DNA of 51,517 nt from Streptacidiphilus melanogenes (GCF_000787835.1 NZ_BBPP01000033.1:1-51517); one strand, 5' to 3'; shown: positions 29,162 through 38,525, counted from the first letter of the stretch. Translations and numbers: made by a program. Notes: generated by a model not told the origin, from the sequence alone.

Positions 29162-29491
29162 ATGTCTCCTCGCCGAAGTCGCCCCCATGGGGACGAACCG
29201 AAGAACGCCCGTACGGTTACCGGCGGCACCTGGCTGGAGCGGACCGAGACCTACGGCGACGAGGAGTGGAAGGTCCGCGCGGTCTCCGGCGACGGCGGCA
29301 AGTCCTACCGCTGCCCCGGCTGCGACCAGGAGATCCCGCGCGGCGTCGGCCACATCGTCGCCTGGCCCGCGCTCTCCATGGGATCGGCCGGCGGGGTCGA
29401 CGACCGCCGCCACTGGCACCGCGCCTGCTGGTCGAACCGCGAACGCCGCGGCCCCAACGTGCTGCGGGGACGCGGCGCTCCGAGGTACTGA
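29162..29491 (+). CDS. Small zinc-ribbon-like protein conserved in streptomycetes
   Basis: 109 residues. A basic start (MSPRRSRPHGDEPK) is followed by a domain with YRCPGCDQEIPRG, then HIVAWP and HWHRACWSNRERR. The Cys-x2-Cys pair with later His and Cys residues looks like a zinc site. Such genes are sometimes labelled 'ATP/GTP-binding' without a P-loop; none is present here. ATG 29162 is preferred over ATG 29159 because AGGGGG (29152-29157) is spaced correctly for the former. It is convergent with the ABC transporter genes. Confidence 0.78.
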   Translation: MSPRRSRPHGDEPKNARTVTGGTWLERTETYGDEEWKVRAVSGDGGKSYRCPGCDQEIPRGVGHIVAWPALSMGSAGGVDDRRHWHRACWSNRERRGPNVLRGRGAPRY

Positions 29492-29497
29492 GACGCG

Positions 29498-30256
29498 TCA
29501 GGCGTCCCGGCGCGCGAAGAGCAGGTAGCCGATCACCACGCAGCCGAGGGACCAGGCGAGGACGATGAAGAAGCCCGCCGTCGGCCCGTAGGGGACGTCC
29601 GTACTCCCCTGCACCGAGTACAGCTGCCGGCCGGCCACGTCCGGGAAGAAGTGCGCGACGTTCTTCACCTTCGGGACCGCGTTGAGGATCGGCGAGATCA
29701 GGAAGAAGAACGGCATCAGGATCGCCAGCGCCGGGATCGGGCGGCGCACCATGAAGGCGACGCCCACGGAGAGCAGCGCCAGCAGAGTCATGTAGATCGC
29801 CATGCCGAAGACCGCGCGGGTCACCCCGGGGTCCGTGATGGACGTCCGGTGGCTGCCGAGCAGGGCCTGACCCAGGAAGAAGCTGATGAAGGCGGTCAGC
29901 ACCGAGACGACCCCGACCAGGCCCAGTACGGTCAGGACCTTGGCGAGCATCAGCGTCATGCGCTGCGGCACGGCGCCGAGCGTCGCGCGGATCATGCCGG
30001 TGCTGTACTCGCTGGTCACGACGAGCACCGCGAAGACGATCAGGGCGAGCTGGCCCAGGGCGATGCCGCTGAAGCTGACCCCCGTCGCGTCGAAGTTGGC
30101 GCGCTCGGTCGGGGTCTGGTTGTTCCAGGTCGAGGCGACCACGGCACTCACGACCGCACCCAGGCCCACCGTGACCACGAACGTGAGCAGCAGCGTGACG
30201 AAGGTGGACCGGACCGTCCTGACCTTGATCCACTCGGAGAGCAGTACCGGGACCAT
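29498..30256 (-). CDS. ABC-2 type transporter permease
   Basis: 252-residue integral membrane protein with six hydrophobic segments (TFVTLLLTFVVTVGLGAVVSAVVA, LGQLALIVFAVLVVTSEYSTG, VLTVLGLVGVVSVLTAFISFFLG and others). The TSEYSTGMIRATL stretch is typical of ABC-2 exporters of this type. It starts 2 bases after the stop of the ATPase gene, with GGAGAG inside the end of that gene, so they form one coupled operon. The substrate is unknown. Confidence 0.9.
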   Translation of the reverse strand: MVPVLLSEWIKVRTVRSTFVTLLLTFVVTVGLGAVVSAVVASTWNNQTPTERANFDATGVSFSGIALGQLALIVFAVLVVTSEYSTGMIRATLGAVPQRMTLMLAKVLTVLGLVGVVSVLTAFISFFLGQALLGSHRTSITDPGVTRAVFGMAIYMTLLALLSVGVAFMVRRPIPALAILMPFFFLISPILNAVPKVKNVAHFFPDVAGRQLYSVQGSTDVPYGPTAGFFIVLAWSLGCVVIGYLLFARRDA

Positions 30257-30258
30257 CG

Positions 30259-31245
30259 TCAGCTCTCCTTCTTCCAGCCCGCGCCCCAGGCGGCCGCGGG
30301 CTCTGGCTTCTGCTCCTGCTCCTGCTCCGGCGGGAGCGCCGGCGCGCCGGTCTGGTACTCGACGGCCTCCGCCGTCATCCGCATGAACGCCTCCTCCAGG
30401 GACGCGCGCTGCGGGCTCAGCTCGTGGAGCGTCACGCGGTGCTCGGCCGCGAGGTCGCCGATGCGGGCGAGGTCGCCGTTCTCCACCTCCCACGTGCCGT
30501 CGGCGCCCTGGAGGGCGGCGATGCCGCCCTGGGAGAGCGCGTCCAGCAACTGCTCCGGCTGCGGGGTCCGCAGCCGGACGAAGGAGCGGGAGTTGCGGTC
30601 GATGAACTCGTTCATCGGCATGTCGGCCAGGAGCCGGCCCAGGCCGATCACGACCAGGTGGTCCGCGGTCAGCGCCATCTCGCTCATCAGGTGCGAGGAG
30701 ACGAAGACGGTGCGGCCCTCCGCGGCCAGCGACTTCATCAGGTTGCGGACCCAGATGATGCCCTCCGGGTCCAGTCCGTTGACCGGCTCGTCGAACATCA
30801 GGATCTTCGGGTCGCCCAGCAGCGCTGCCGCGATCCCGAGCCGCTGGCCCATGCCGAGCGAGAACCCGCCCGAGCGCTTCTTGGCGACGGCGGTCAGCCC
30901 GACCAGGGCGAGCACCTCGTCCACCCGCCGGGTCGGGATGCGGTTGCTGGCCGCGAGCCACAACAGGTGGTTGTAGGCGGTGCGCCCCGGGTGCACGGCC
31001 TTCGCCTCCAGCAGGGCGCCGATGTACTTCAGCGGTTCGCGGAGCTGGCCGTAGTGCTTGCCGTCGATCCGGACCGAACCCGAGGTCGGCCGGTCCAGGT
31101 CGAGCATCATGCGCATGGTCGTCGACTTGCCGGCGCCGTTCGGGCCGAGGAAGCCCGTCACCACGCCCTGCGGGATGGTGAAACTGAGATGGTCGACGGC
31201 GAGTTTGTCGCCGTACCGCTTGGTCAGCTCGTTGACCTCGATCAT
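30259..31245 (-). CDS. ABC transporter ATP-binding protein
   Basis: 328 residues: an ATPase domain with Walker A GPNGAGKST, signature loop SLGMGQRLGIAAALLG (LGMGQ in place of the usual LSGGQ), Walker B ILMFDEPVNGLDPEG and the switch His in FVSSHLMSEM. A C-terminal ~100-residue extension ends in a Glu/Gln/Pro-rich tail. DrrA/CcmA-like exporters have this shape. TAGGGT (31257-31252) lies 6 bases before the ATG and no ribosome site is seen, so the operon message is probably leaderless. Confidence 0.94.
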   Translation of the reverse strand: MIEVNELTKRYGDKLAVDHLSFTIPQGVVTGFLGPNGAGKSTTMRMMLDLDRPTSGSVRIDGKHYGQLREPLKYIGALLEAKAVHPGRTAYNHLLWLAASNRIPTRRVDEVLALVGLTAVAKKRSGGFSLGMGQRLGIAAALLGDPKILMFDEPVNGLDPEGIIWVRNLMKSLAAEGRTVFVSSHLMSEMALTADHLVVIGLGRLLADMPMNEFIDRNSRSFVRLRTPQPEQLLDALSQGGIAALQGADGTWEVENGDLARIGDLAAEHRVTLHELSPQRASLEEAFMRMTAEAVEYQTGAPALPPEQEQEQKPEPAAAWGAGWKKES

Positions 31246-31315
31246 GAGTTCACCCTAGGGCAGGATCGCCGTGGATGGGGGGTTCGGAGCACCGATCGGT
31301 GCATACGCTGTCCCC

Positions 31316-32110
31316 ATGACCGAACGACTCTCCGTGCGCGAGGCGGGCTCCGGCACGCCCCTGGTCCTGCTGCACGCGTTCCCGCTCTCCGCACGGATGT
31401 GGGAGTCCCAGCTCGACGAGCTCCCCGGCCCCGACGGCACCGACGCCCGCGTCCTCGCCGTCGACCTCCGCGGCTTCGGCGGCACCGAGCTCGGGGCCGA
31501 CGCCCCCTCGCTGGACGTCCTCGCCGACGACGTCGCCCTGCTGCTCGACGCCGCGGGCATCGACCGGGCGGTCCTCGGCGGCCTCTCCATGGGCGGCTAC
31601 GTCGCGATGGCCTTCGCCCGACGCCACCCGGGCCGCCTCTCCGGCCTCCTGCTCGCCGACACCAAGGGCACCGCGGACACCGAGACGGCCCGCACCAACC
31701 GCGAACGCATCGCGAAGGCGGTCCTCGCCCGTGACAGCGTCCGCCTCCTCGTGGACGAGCAACTCCCCGCGCCCCTGCTCGGCGGCACGACGGCGAAGCG
31801 CTGCCCCAAGCTCGTCGACTACGTCGCGGAACTGATCGGCGAGGCCTCCCCGGCCTCGGTCGCCTGGGCCCAGCGCGCGATGGCAGCCCGCCCGGACTCC
31901 CTGGACTCCCTCCGCGCCGTCGACGTCCCCGCCCTCGTCATCGTCGGCGACGAGGACGCGCTCACCCCGGTCCCGGACGCCGAAGCCCTGGCCGCGGCCT
32001 TGCCCCAAGCCGAACTGACGATCCTTCCGGGCGCGGGCCACCTCTCGTCCCTGGAGGTCCCCGAGGCCTTCAACACCGCGGTCCGCGGTCTGCTCGCGCG
32101 GATCGACTAG
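31316..32110 (+). CDS. Alpha/beta-fold hydrolase
   Basis: 264-residue hydrolase: oxyanion motif LLHAFPLSARMW, nucleophile elbow GGLSMGGYVAMAFARRHPGRL, acid in IVGDEDALTP, His in PGAGHLSSLE. The fold resembles 3-oxoadipate enol-lactonase/haloperoxidase-like enzymes. TACGCT (31304-31309) ends 6 bases before the ATG, with no ribosome site. It is divergent from the ABC operon with only 70 bases between starts. The substrate is unknown. Confidence 0.9.
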   Translation: MTERLSVREAGSGTPLVLLHAFPLSARMWESQLDELPGPDGTDARVLAVDLRGFGGTELGADAPSLDVLADDVALLLDAAGIDRAVLGGLSMGGYVAMAFARRHPGRLSGLLLADTKGTADTETARTNRERIAKAVLARDSVRLLVDEQLPAPLLGGTTAKRCPKLVDYVAELIGEASPASVAWAQRAMAARPDSLDSLRAVDVPALVIVGDEDALTPVPDAEALAAALPQAELTILPGAGHLSSLEVPEAFNTAVRGLLARID

Positions 32111-32111
32111 C

Positions 32112-32430
32112 GTCACGCGGAAATCCGGACGGGACGATCCGCTGGTTCAACTGATGCCGGGCCCAATCGGAGACGCCGCTCAGCCGGGCTGCGGCTCTGG
32201 CGGGGTCACCGGTTCGCGTGGGCTGGTCCACCTCGAAGTCGTAGCCGGTCAGGCCGCTCTCGGCCTCGGCGATGCGAGCCATGCGACAGGCCGGCTCCAT
32301 CACGTCCAGTGCCGCCGGGCGGACCAACGGTCTCAAGCGTGAGGCTGTACAGGTACGCGGCAACGGGATCGGCCGGCGTTGAGGCGGTCGAGCGTCTCCT
32401 GAGGCGTCAGCCCCGGCACCGACCGAAACA
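32112..32430 (-). pseudogene. Possible gene remnant on the minus strand
   Basis: The gap between the hydrolase and the palindromic element shows protein-like stretches in two minus-strand frames. One reads FRSVPGLTPQETLDRLN (about 32430-32380). The other, after a frame change, reads MARIAEAESGLTGYDFEVDQ (about 32290-32230) and continues through ARLSGVSDWARHQLNQRIVP. The latter has GC-rich third positions. No start or complete frame joins them. It could be the decayed end of a gene; I do not recognise a family. Confidence 0.25.
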
Positions 32431-32540
32431 GCTCAGGGGCGCGGGGAACTGCGCGAGCAACCACCATGTGCGGATGGTCCTGCTCGCTGAGCGACTCACC
32501 ACTCGGGTGGCTTGTCGCGCAGTTCCTCGCGCCCCTGAGC
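32431..32540. repeat. Palindromic dispersed element, copy 2
   Basis: GCTCAGGGGCGCGGGGAACT continuing to GCGCGA (32431-32456) is complementary to the right arm 32515-32540 over 26 bases with one G-T pair. The ~58-base centre is partly shared with the other two copies (GTGCGGATGGTCCTGCTCG). It ends 27 bases before the filP stop codon. Confidence 0.92.
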
Positions 32541-32567
32541 AACTACCGGGCGGCGACCAAAGGAGCG

Positions 32568-33503
32568 TCAGCGGCTCTGCTGGGCGGGGACGCCGCGGCC
32601 GATGACGTCGTCGTCGGGGGCGGCGGCAGCCGCGACTGCCGCGCCCGTGAGGGTGGCGAGCATCTCGCGGACGTTGGTGAGCTGGGCGTTGATGCTGTCG
32701 CGACGGTTCGTCAGCGCCGCGAGCTCGCGCTCGCTCTCGCTGCGGACACGGTCCGCCTTCGCGTTCGCGTCGGCGACGATGTCCTCGGCCTGGCGCTGGG
32801 CGGTCTCGACCGTCTGGCGCGCGCGACGCTCGGCGTCGGTGCGGAGCTTCTCCGCCTCCAGACGGAGCTGCTCGGCGCGGTGCTCGATCTCGGCGAGGCG
32901 CTTCTCGGCCTTGGCCTGACGCGCAGCCAGGTCACGCTCGGACTGCTCGCGGCGCTTGGCCAGGTTGGTCTCGAAGTCGGCCGCGGCCTGGGCGGCCTTG
33001 GCGCGGGTCTCCTCGAAGAGGGCGTCCGCCTCCTCGCGCTTGTTCTGCGCGTCCTTCGCGGCCTCGGCCCGCAGCTGCGCGGAGTCGCTCTTCGCCTTCT
33101 CGACGATACGAGCGCCCTCCTCCTCGGACTTGGCCTTGCGGTCCTTGGCGAAGCCGTCGGCCTCACTGCGGACCTGCTGGGCCGCGGCCTCGGCGAGCTC
33201 ACGGTGCTGCTCGGCGGCCCGACGGGCCTCCTCGCGCAGGTCCTTGGCCTCCTCCTCGGCCAGGCGCAGGATCTTCTCGACCCGGGCGCCCAGGCCCGCG
33301 TAGGACGGCTCGGAGTCCGTGATCTGTGCCTGTGCGGTCTGCGTCTCGAGGTGCAGCTCCTCGATGCGCTTCTCCAGCGCGCCGATCCGGTTGAGGGCGC
33401 CGTCGCGGTCCGTGACCAGCTTGCTGATGCGCTCGTCGACCTGAGCCCGCTCGTACCCGCGGCGCACAACGTCGAAGCCGTGCGGAGAGTGTGTGTCGCT
33501 CAT
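32568..33503 (-). CDS. filP: Filament-forming coiled-coil protein FilP
   Basis: Intermediate-filament-like cytoskeletal protein that stiffens hyphae and gathers behind growing tips with DivIVA. 311 residues: a short head (MSDTHSPHGFDVVRRGYERAQVDERI, DivIVA-like), an uninterrupted Ala/Glu/Arg-rich coiled coil from about 25 to 285, and a short tail ending PDDDVIGRGVPAQQSR. Start is ATG 33503 by match to the known N-terminus; the frame is open further upstream. It lies 123 bases downstream of scy in the same direction, as in S. coelicolor. Confidence 0.95.
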   Translation of the reverse strand: MSDTHSPHGFDVVRRGYERAQVDERISKLVTDRDGALNRIGALEKRIEELHLETQTAQAQITDSEPSYAGLGARVEKILRLAEEEAKDLREEARRAAEQHRELAEAAAQQVRSEADGFAKDRKAKSEEEGARIVEKAKSDSAQLRAEAAKDAQNKREEADALFEETRAKAAQAAADFETNLAKRREQSERDLAARQAKAEKRLAEIEHRAEQLRLEAEKLRTDAERRARQTVETAQRQAEDIVADANAKADRVRSESERELAALTNRRDSINAQLTNVREMLATLTGAAVAAAAAPDDDVIGRGVPAQQSR

Positions 33504-33626
33504 AGGGGTGGAGTTCCTGTCGTATGCCCGGAGAGTCGGATGGTTGAGGTGAGGTGATAGGGCGAATCCTGACACGGATTCGGTGTGTCATCGGCGGAAA
33601 GCCGATGAAGAGTGGAGAATGTCCGC

Positions 33627-36600
33627 TCAATCGGGTGGTTGCGTGCCGGCACGTTTGCCACCCGGACGGGTTGCCCCCGCTCCCACGCCCGCCGGGGCGC
33701 TTCCGCGGCCGCCGCCCGATCTGTTGGTGCTGTCCCCGTTGGCCCTGCTCGCCCCTGGGGCGGCGCCGTTTCCTGCGCCGCCCGATCCCCCGCTGGGCTT
33801 GCCCGCGGACGAGGGCGCCTCGAAGGCCTCGAGGGCCTGGAGGACGTCCTGAACGCGGGCGATCTCGGTGTTGATGTCCTTGCGCCGGCCCACCAGTTCG
33901 TCGAGCTCCCGGCGCCCCTCGTCGGTGATCCGCTTGGCCTCGGACCTCGCCTCCTCGACGGTCTGCTCGGCCTCGGCCCGTGCACGGGCCAGCTCCGTCT
34001 CGCCCGCCTCGACGGCGTCCTGACGAGTCTTCTCGGCGGCCTCGGCCGCCTCCGCACGCCGACGGTCGGCCTCCTCGCGGGCGGCTTCGAGCGCCGCGTC
34101 GGCGTCGGCCTTGCGGGCCTCCGCCTCCTTGAGCAGGCTCTCGGCCTTCCTGACCGCCTGGATGCGCACCTTGCTGGCCTCGGCGGACGCCTCGGCCTGC
34201 AGTTCGGCGGCCTTCTCCTTGGCCACGGCGAGCTCGCGCTCGGCCTCGGCCCGGGTGGCGTCGAGCTGCTCGCCGGTGTCGGCGATCAGCTTGTCCACCC
34301 GCTCGCCGGCCGCGCGCAGCGCCTCCGCGGACTCCTTGCGGGCCCGCTCGTGCAGCGCCTCGATGTCGGCGTGGGTGCGCTCGCGCAGCTCCTCGGCGCG
34401 CTCGCGGATCTGCGTGGCGTCGCCGCGGGCCTCGACCAGCATCTGGTCGGCGTCCCGGCGGGCCTGCTCGACGACCGCGCTGCCCTCGGCGGCGCCCTCG
34501 GCGGTGATCCGCTCGGCCTCCTTGCGGGCGGCCGACACCATGGCGTCGGCCTGCTCCTCCGCGGCGGCCGTGGTGGCCAGCGCGGCGGTCTCTGCGTCGG
34601 CGGTGACCGACTCGGCCAGCTCCTGCGCCTCGGCGAGGGCCCGGGTGGAGTCCTCGGCGGCGCGGGCGCGCAGCTCCTCGGCCTCGGCGCGCAGACGCTG
34701 GGACTCCTGCTCGGCCTGCTCGCGGATCTGCTCGGCCTCGGCGCGCAGCCGGGCGGCCTCGGTCGTGGCCAGCTCCCGGATCTGCGCGGCTTCGCGTTCG
34801 GCGTCGGCGCGGGTCTGCGTGGTCTGCGCCTCGGCCTGCTCGTAGAGGCCGGCGACGGACTGGCGGACCGCCGCGGCCTCGTCCTCGGCCGCGGCGATGC
34901 GGGTCGCGGCGTCGCGCTCGCTCTGCTCGCGCTCGGCCTCGATCCTGGCCCGCTCCTCGGTGAAGGCCTCGGCGGCCTCCGTGCGCAGCGCGGCCAGCTC
35001 GGTGGTGACCCGCTCGCGGTCGTCCGCGGCCTCGGCGCGCAGCCGGGCGGCCTCGGTCGTGGCCAGCTGCCGCACCTGCGCGGCCTCGCGCTCGGCGGCG
35101 TCCCGGGTCTCGCCGGCCACCAGTTCGGCGGCGGTGCGCTGCTCGGCGAGCTCGGCGTCGAAGAGCGCGCGGTCGGCCGCGGCCTTGGCCTCGGCGTCGG
35201 CGAGGACCTTGGCGCGTCCTCGCGCAGTTCGGCGACGGCGGTCTCGGTGTCGGTGAGTGCCTTGGCCGCGGTCTCGCGGGAGTTCTTTGGCGTCGGCGAG
35301 GTCCACCGCGGCGGCCTCGCGGGCCTCGGCGCGGACGCGGTCGGCCTCGGCGTGCGCCTCGGCCATCACCGCGTCACGGCGGTCGGCCAGCTCGTGCTCG
35401 GTCTCCGCGCGCAGCGCGGCCAGGTCGGCGGCGTGCTGGGCGGCGTCCTGCTCGGCCTGGGCGATGATCTCCGCGGTGCGGGCGTCGGCGGCGGTGCGCT
35501 GCTCCATCATCGCCGCGCGCTCGGCCTCGATCGCGGCGTCCGCCTCGGCGCGGATCCGGGCCAGCTCGACGCCGGCCTCGTCGTAGTCGCGGCGGGCCCG
35601 GGCGTGGATCTCGTCGGCGGCGGCCTGAGCGGCCTCGCGGATGCCGGTGGCGGCGCGGTCGGCCTCGGCGCGCAGCTCGGCGAACTCCGCCTCCAGCGCC
35701 TCGCGGTCGGCGGCGACCTTGGCCTCGGCGTCGGCGAGGACCTTGGCGCGTCCTCGCGCAGTTCGGCGACGGCGGTCTCGGTGTCGGTGAGTGCCTTGGC
35801 CGCGGTCTCGCGGGAGTTCTTTGGCGTCGGCGAGGTCGGTGGCGGCGGCCTCGCGAGCCTCGGCGCGGACACGGTCGGCCTCGGCGTGCGCCTCGGCGAG
35901 GACCGTCTCGCGCCGCTCGGCGTGCTCGCGCTCGGCCTTGGCCCGCAGGTCGGCGAGGTCGGCGGCGTGCTGGACGCGCGCCTGCTCGGTCTGCTCCACG
36001 GTGGCCCGGGCCTCGGCGTGCAGGGCCTCGCGCCGGGCGGTGGCGTCCGCCTCGTGCTGGTCCATCGTCAGCCGCAGCTGCTCGGCGGCTCCCTGGGCCT
36101 CGGCGGTGAGCCGCTCGGCCTCCACCTGCGCGGCGACGAGCAGGGCCTCGCGCTGCTGGGCGTCCTCGGCGAGCTGCTGGGCGCGCTCCTGCTCGGCCTG
36201 CTCGGCGGCCTCCTGGGAGCGACCGCGGATCATGTCCGCGTCGGCCTTGGCGGTGGCCAGCATGGTGACGCGGCGCTCGGCGAGCTCGTTCGCCTGCTTC
36301 TCGGCGGCCTGGCGGGCCTCCTCGGCCAGACGTGCGGCCTCCGCCTCGGCCGCCTCCCGGCGGCTGACCAGGTCGGCCTCCAGGTCGCGGGCGGCCTCGC
36401 GGATCCGTTCGGCGTCGGCCTCGGCTTCGGCGATCGACGCGGCGGCCTGCTCGCGCAGCGTCCTGGCGTCCTCGATGTCCTGGGCGGCGGCCTCGTGGGC
36501 CCGGGCCCGGATCTGCTCGGCGTCGCCTTCGGCGGAGTCGGTCGTGGCCTTGGCGGCGGCCAGATCCCGGTCGACGGTCTCCTGCGCCTCGGCGCGCAGC

Positions 36601-38525
36601 CGCTCGATCTCGGAGTCGAGATCGGCGCGCATCCGGGCGAGCTCGTTCTCGGCCTGGGCGCGGGACTCGGCGACCTCGGCGGCGGTGCGCTCGCGCAGCT
36701 CGGCGGCGGCGCGGGCGTCCTCGGCGGCCTGGTCGGCGTCGGCGGCCGCCTGCTGGGCACGCTCGCCGGCCAGCTGCTCGGTGGCGGCCAGGATCTCGTC
36801 GCGCTCCTGCCGCGCCTCGGCGCGGACGCGCTCGGCCTCGGCGGCGGCCTGGACCCGCAACTCGTCGGCGGCGGCCGCGGCGGACTGGTGGGAGTCCTGG
36901 GCGGCGGCCTGGGCGGCGGCGCGGATCTCCTCGGCCTTGGCGGCGCCCTTGGCGGCCTCGGTGTCGCGGACACCCTCGGCCTCGCTGCGGATGCGGTCGC
37001 CCTCGGCCTTGGCGCGGGTCAGCACCTGCTCGGCGCGGGCCTGCATCTCGCGGGCCTCCTCGGCGGCGCGCGCCTTGGCGGCGGCGACCTCCTCGGCGGC
37101 TCCGCCGCGCAGCTCGTCGGCGTCGGCCTTCGCCTTGACCAGGAGCTCCTCGGCCGACCTGGCCGACTCCTCGATCTGCGCTATGGCCTGACGACGGGCT
37201 TCGCCGAGGGTCCGTTCGACCTCGACGGCGGTCTCGGCGCGCAGCTGCTCGGCCTCGGCCCGCAGCTGGGCGGCGGCGTCCTGGTGGGCGGCGATCTCGT
37301 CCAGCGCCATGCCCTGGGCCTGCTCGGCGGCGGATCTGGCCTGCTCGCGCAGGAGCTGCACCTCGGACTTGGCCTCGGCGCGCAGCCGCTCCGCCTCCTC
37401 GGCGGCGTTCTGCCGGACCGTCTCCGCGTCGGCGGTGGCGCGGGCGACGACGTCCTCGGCGGTGCGGGCGGCCTTGGCGAGGTGGACGGTGGCGGTGGCG
37501 GCGCCCTCGGTGCGGGCGGATTCGAGGGCCTCGGCCTTGAGCCGCTCGATCTCGGCGCGGGCCTCCTCCAGCAGGCGCTGGGCCTCGGCCCTGACCTCGT
37601 CGGCCTCCTTGGTCGCGCTCGCGACCATGCGGGCGACCTCGGCCTTGGCGGTGTCGGCGCGCTGCTGACCGGCGGCCTCGGCGGTGGCCAGGCGGGCCTC
37701 GGCCTCGTGGCTGAGCTGCTCGGCCTCGCCGCGCAGGGCGGCGGCTTCATCGCGCAGCCGCTGGATCTCGGCCTGGGCCCCGGCCAGACGCTCGTCGGCC
37801 TCGACCCCGGCGTCGGCGCGGACGCGCTCGGCCCGCTCGGTGGCGTCCTGGGCCTGCGCCGCGGCGGCGTTCAGCAGCCGCTCCGCCTCGGTCCGGGCGC
37901 GGTGCAGCACCGAGTCGGCCTCGGCGCGGGTGGACTCGACGTCGGCGGCGACCTGGGAGGTGGCGACCTCGGAGACGGCCATGGCCTCGGCGCGGGCGAC
38001 ACTGAGCATGCGCTCGGCCTCGGCCCGTGCCTCGTCCATGATCTGCCGGGCCTGCGCCTCGGTCCCGGCGCGGGCCTGTTCGGCCCAGGAGACGTTCTCG
38101 TTGACGTGCTGCTCGGCGTTGCGGCGCAGCTCGGCGAGCTCGGCCTCCAGATGGCGGCGCCGGGCCTCGGCCTCGGCCTGCCACTCGGCCTGGAGCCGGG
38201 CCGACCGCTCCGCGGCCTCCTGCATCAGCCGGGCGGTGGCGTTCTGCGCCTCCATCCGGGTGCGCTCGGCCTCCTGCCGCAGCTGCTCGGCCTGGGCCTC
38301 GGCGTTGCGCAGGATCTGCTCGGCCTGCCCGGCCACGGAGTCGAAAGCGCGCGGCTGGGCGAGCTGCCGACGTGCCTCGTGCAGCTTGGCGCGGAGGACT
38401 TCGACCTGGTAGGCGAGGTCCTCGGCGTGTGTGACGGCCTTCTCGCGCTCCTTGCGAAGCCGCTCCATGTCGGCCTCGAACTTGGCGAGGTGATCGTCAA
38501 CCTCGTAGCCGTCGTTGCCCCGCAC
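33627..38525 (-). CDS. scy: Giant coiled-coil polarity scaffold Scy
   Basis: Tip-organising protein that works with DivIVA and FilP to set sites of polar growth. 1632 residues from GTG 38525 (VRGNDGYEVDD); a GTG at 38564 would add 13. The N-terminus has a DivIVA-like element (HLAKFEADMERLRKERE ... YQVEVLRAKL), then ~1500 residues of Ala/Glu/Arg/Gln coiled coil. The C-terminal ~65 residues are Gly/Ser/Pro-rich and disordered. The S. coelicolor protein is near 1326 residues (from memory), so this one is longer. Two Arg-rich, Pro/Gly-containing patches of ~23 residues (around residues 904-926 and 1082-1104) interrupt the coil; they are out-of-frame readings in two identical 121-bp repeats (35717-35837 and 35183-35303). 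The overall frame remains open. Confidence 0.93.
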   Translation of the reverse strand: MRGNDGYEVDDHLAKFEADMERLRKEREKAVTHAEDLAYQVEVLRAKLHEARRQLAQPRAFDSVAGQAEQILRNAEAQAEQLRQEAERTRMEAQNATARLMQEAAERSARLQAEWQAEAEARRRHLEAELAELRRNAEQHVNENVSWAEQARAGTEAQARQIMDEARAEAERMLSVARAEAMAVSEVATSQVAADVESTRAEADSVLHRARTEAERLLNAAAAQAQDATERAERVRADAGVEADERLAGAQAEIQRLRDEAAALRGEAEQLSHEAEARLATAEAAGQQRADTAKAEVARMVASATKEADEVRAEAQRLLEEARAEIERLKAEALESARTEGAATATVHLAKAARTAEDVVARATADAETVRQNAAEEAERLRAEAKSEVQLLREQARSAAEQAQGMALDEIAAHQDAAAQLRAEAEQLRAETAVEVERTLGEARRQAIAQIEESARSAEELLVKAKADADELRGGAAEEVAAAKARAAEEAREMQARAEQVLTRAKAEGDRIRSEAEGVRDTEAAKGAAKAEEIRAAAQAAAQDSHQSAAAAADELRVQAAAEAERVRAEARQERDEILAATEQLAGERAQQAAADADQAAEDARAAAELRERTAAEVAESRAQAENELARMRADLDSEIERLRAEAQETVDRDLAAAKATTDSAEGDAEQIRARAHEAAAQDIEDARTLREQAAASIAEAEADAERIREAARDLEADLVSRREAAEAEAARLAEEARQAAEKQANELAERRVTMLATAKADADMIRGRSQEAAEQAEQERAQQLAEDAQQREALLVAAQVEAERLTAEAQGAAEQLRLTMDQHEADATARREALHAEARATVEQTEQARVQHAADLADLRAKAEREHAERRETVLAEAHAEADRVRAEAREAAATDLADAKELPRDRGQGTHRHRDRRRRTARGRAKVLADAEAKVAADREALEAEFAELRAEADRAATGIREAAQAAADEIHARARRDYDEAGVELARIRAEADAAIEAERAAMMEQRTAADARTAEIIAQAEQDAAQHAADLAALRAETEHELADRRDAVMAEAHAEADRVRAEAREAAAVDLADAKELPRDRGQGTHRHRDRRRRTARGRAKVLADAEAKAAADRALFDAELAEQRTAAELVAGETRDAAEREAAQVRQLATTEAARLRAEAADDRERVTTELAALRTEAAEAFTEERARIEAEREQSERDAATRIAAAEDEAAAVRQSVAGLYEQAEAQTTQTRADAEREAAQIRELATTEAARLRAEAEQIREQAEQESQRLRAEAEELRARAAEDSTRALAEAQELAESVTADAETAALATTAAAEEQADAMVSAARKEAERITAEGAAEGSAVVEQARRDADQMLVEARGDATQIRERAEELRERTHADIEALHERARKESAEALRAAGERVDKLIADTGEQLDATRAEAERELAVAKEKAAELQAEASAEASKVRIQAVRKAESLLKEAEARKADADAALEAAREEADRRRAEAAEAAEKTRQDAVEAGETELARARAEAEQTVEEARSEAKRITDEGRRELDELVGRRKDINTEIARVQDVLQALEAFEAPSSAGKPSGGSGGAGNGAAPGASRANGDSTNRSGGGRGSAPAGVGAGATRPGGKRAGTQPPD
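35183..35303. repeat. 121-bp direct repeat inside scy, copy A
   Basis: Identical base for base to 35717-35837; copies start 534 bp (178 codons) apart. In the scy frame the middle reads LPRDRGQGTHRHRDRRRR. One frame over it reads RETAAKALTDTETAVAELRE, normal coiled coil. A one-base gain and a one-base loss about 70 bp apart therefore compensate. Confidence 0.9.
35717..35837. repeat. 121-bp direct repeat inside scy, copy B
   Basis: Second identical copy of the repeat above, with the same compensated frame change. Flanking sequences of the two copies differ in several bases, so identity is limited to this block and its nearest surroundings. Confidence 0.9.

Noticed and set aside
32568-38525. 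Considered whether scy and filP could be SMC-like or Mre11/Rad50-like proteins
   Set aside because: No ATPase head motifs are present; N-terminal DivIVA-like elements and gene order fit Scy and FilP.
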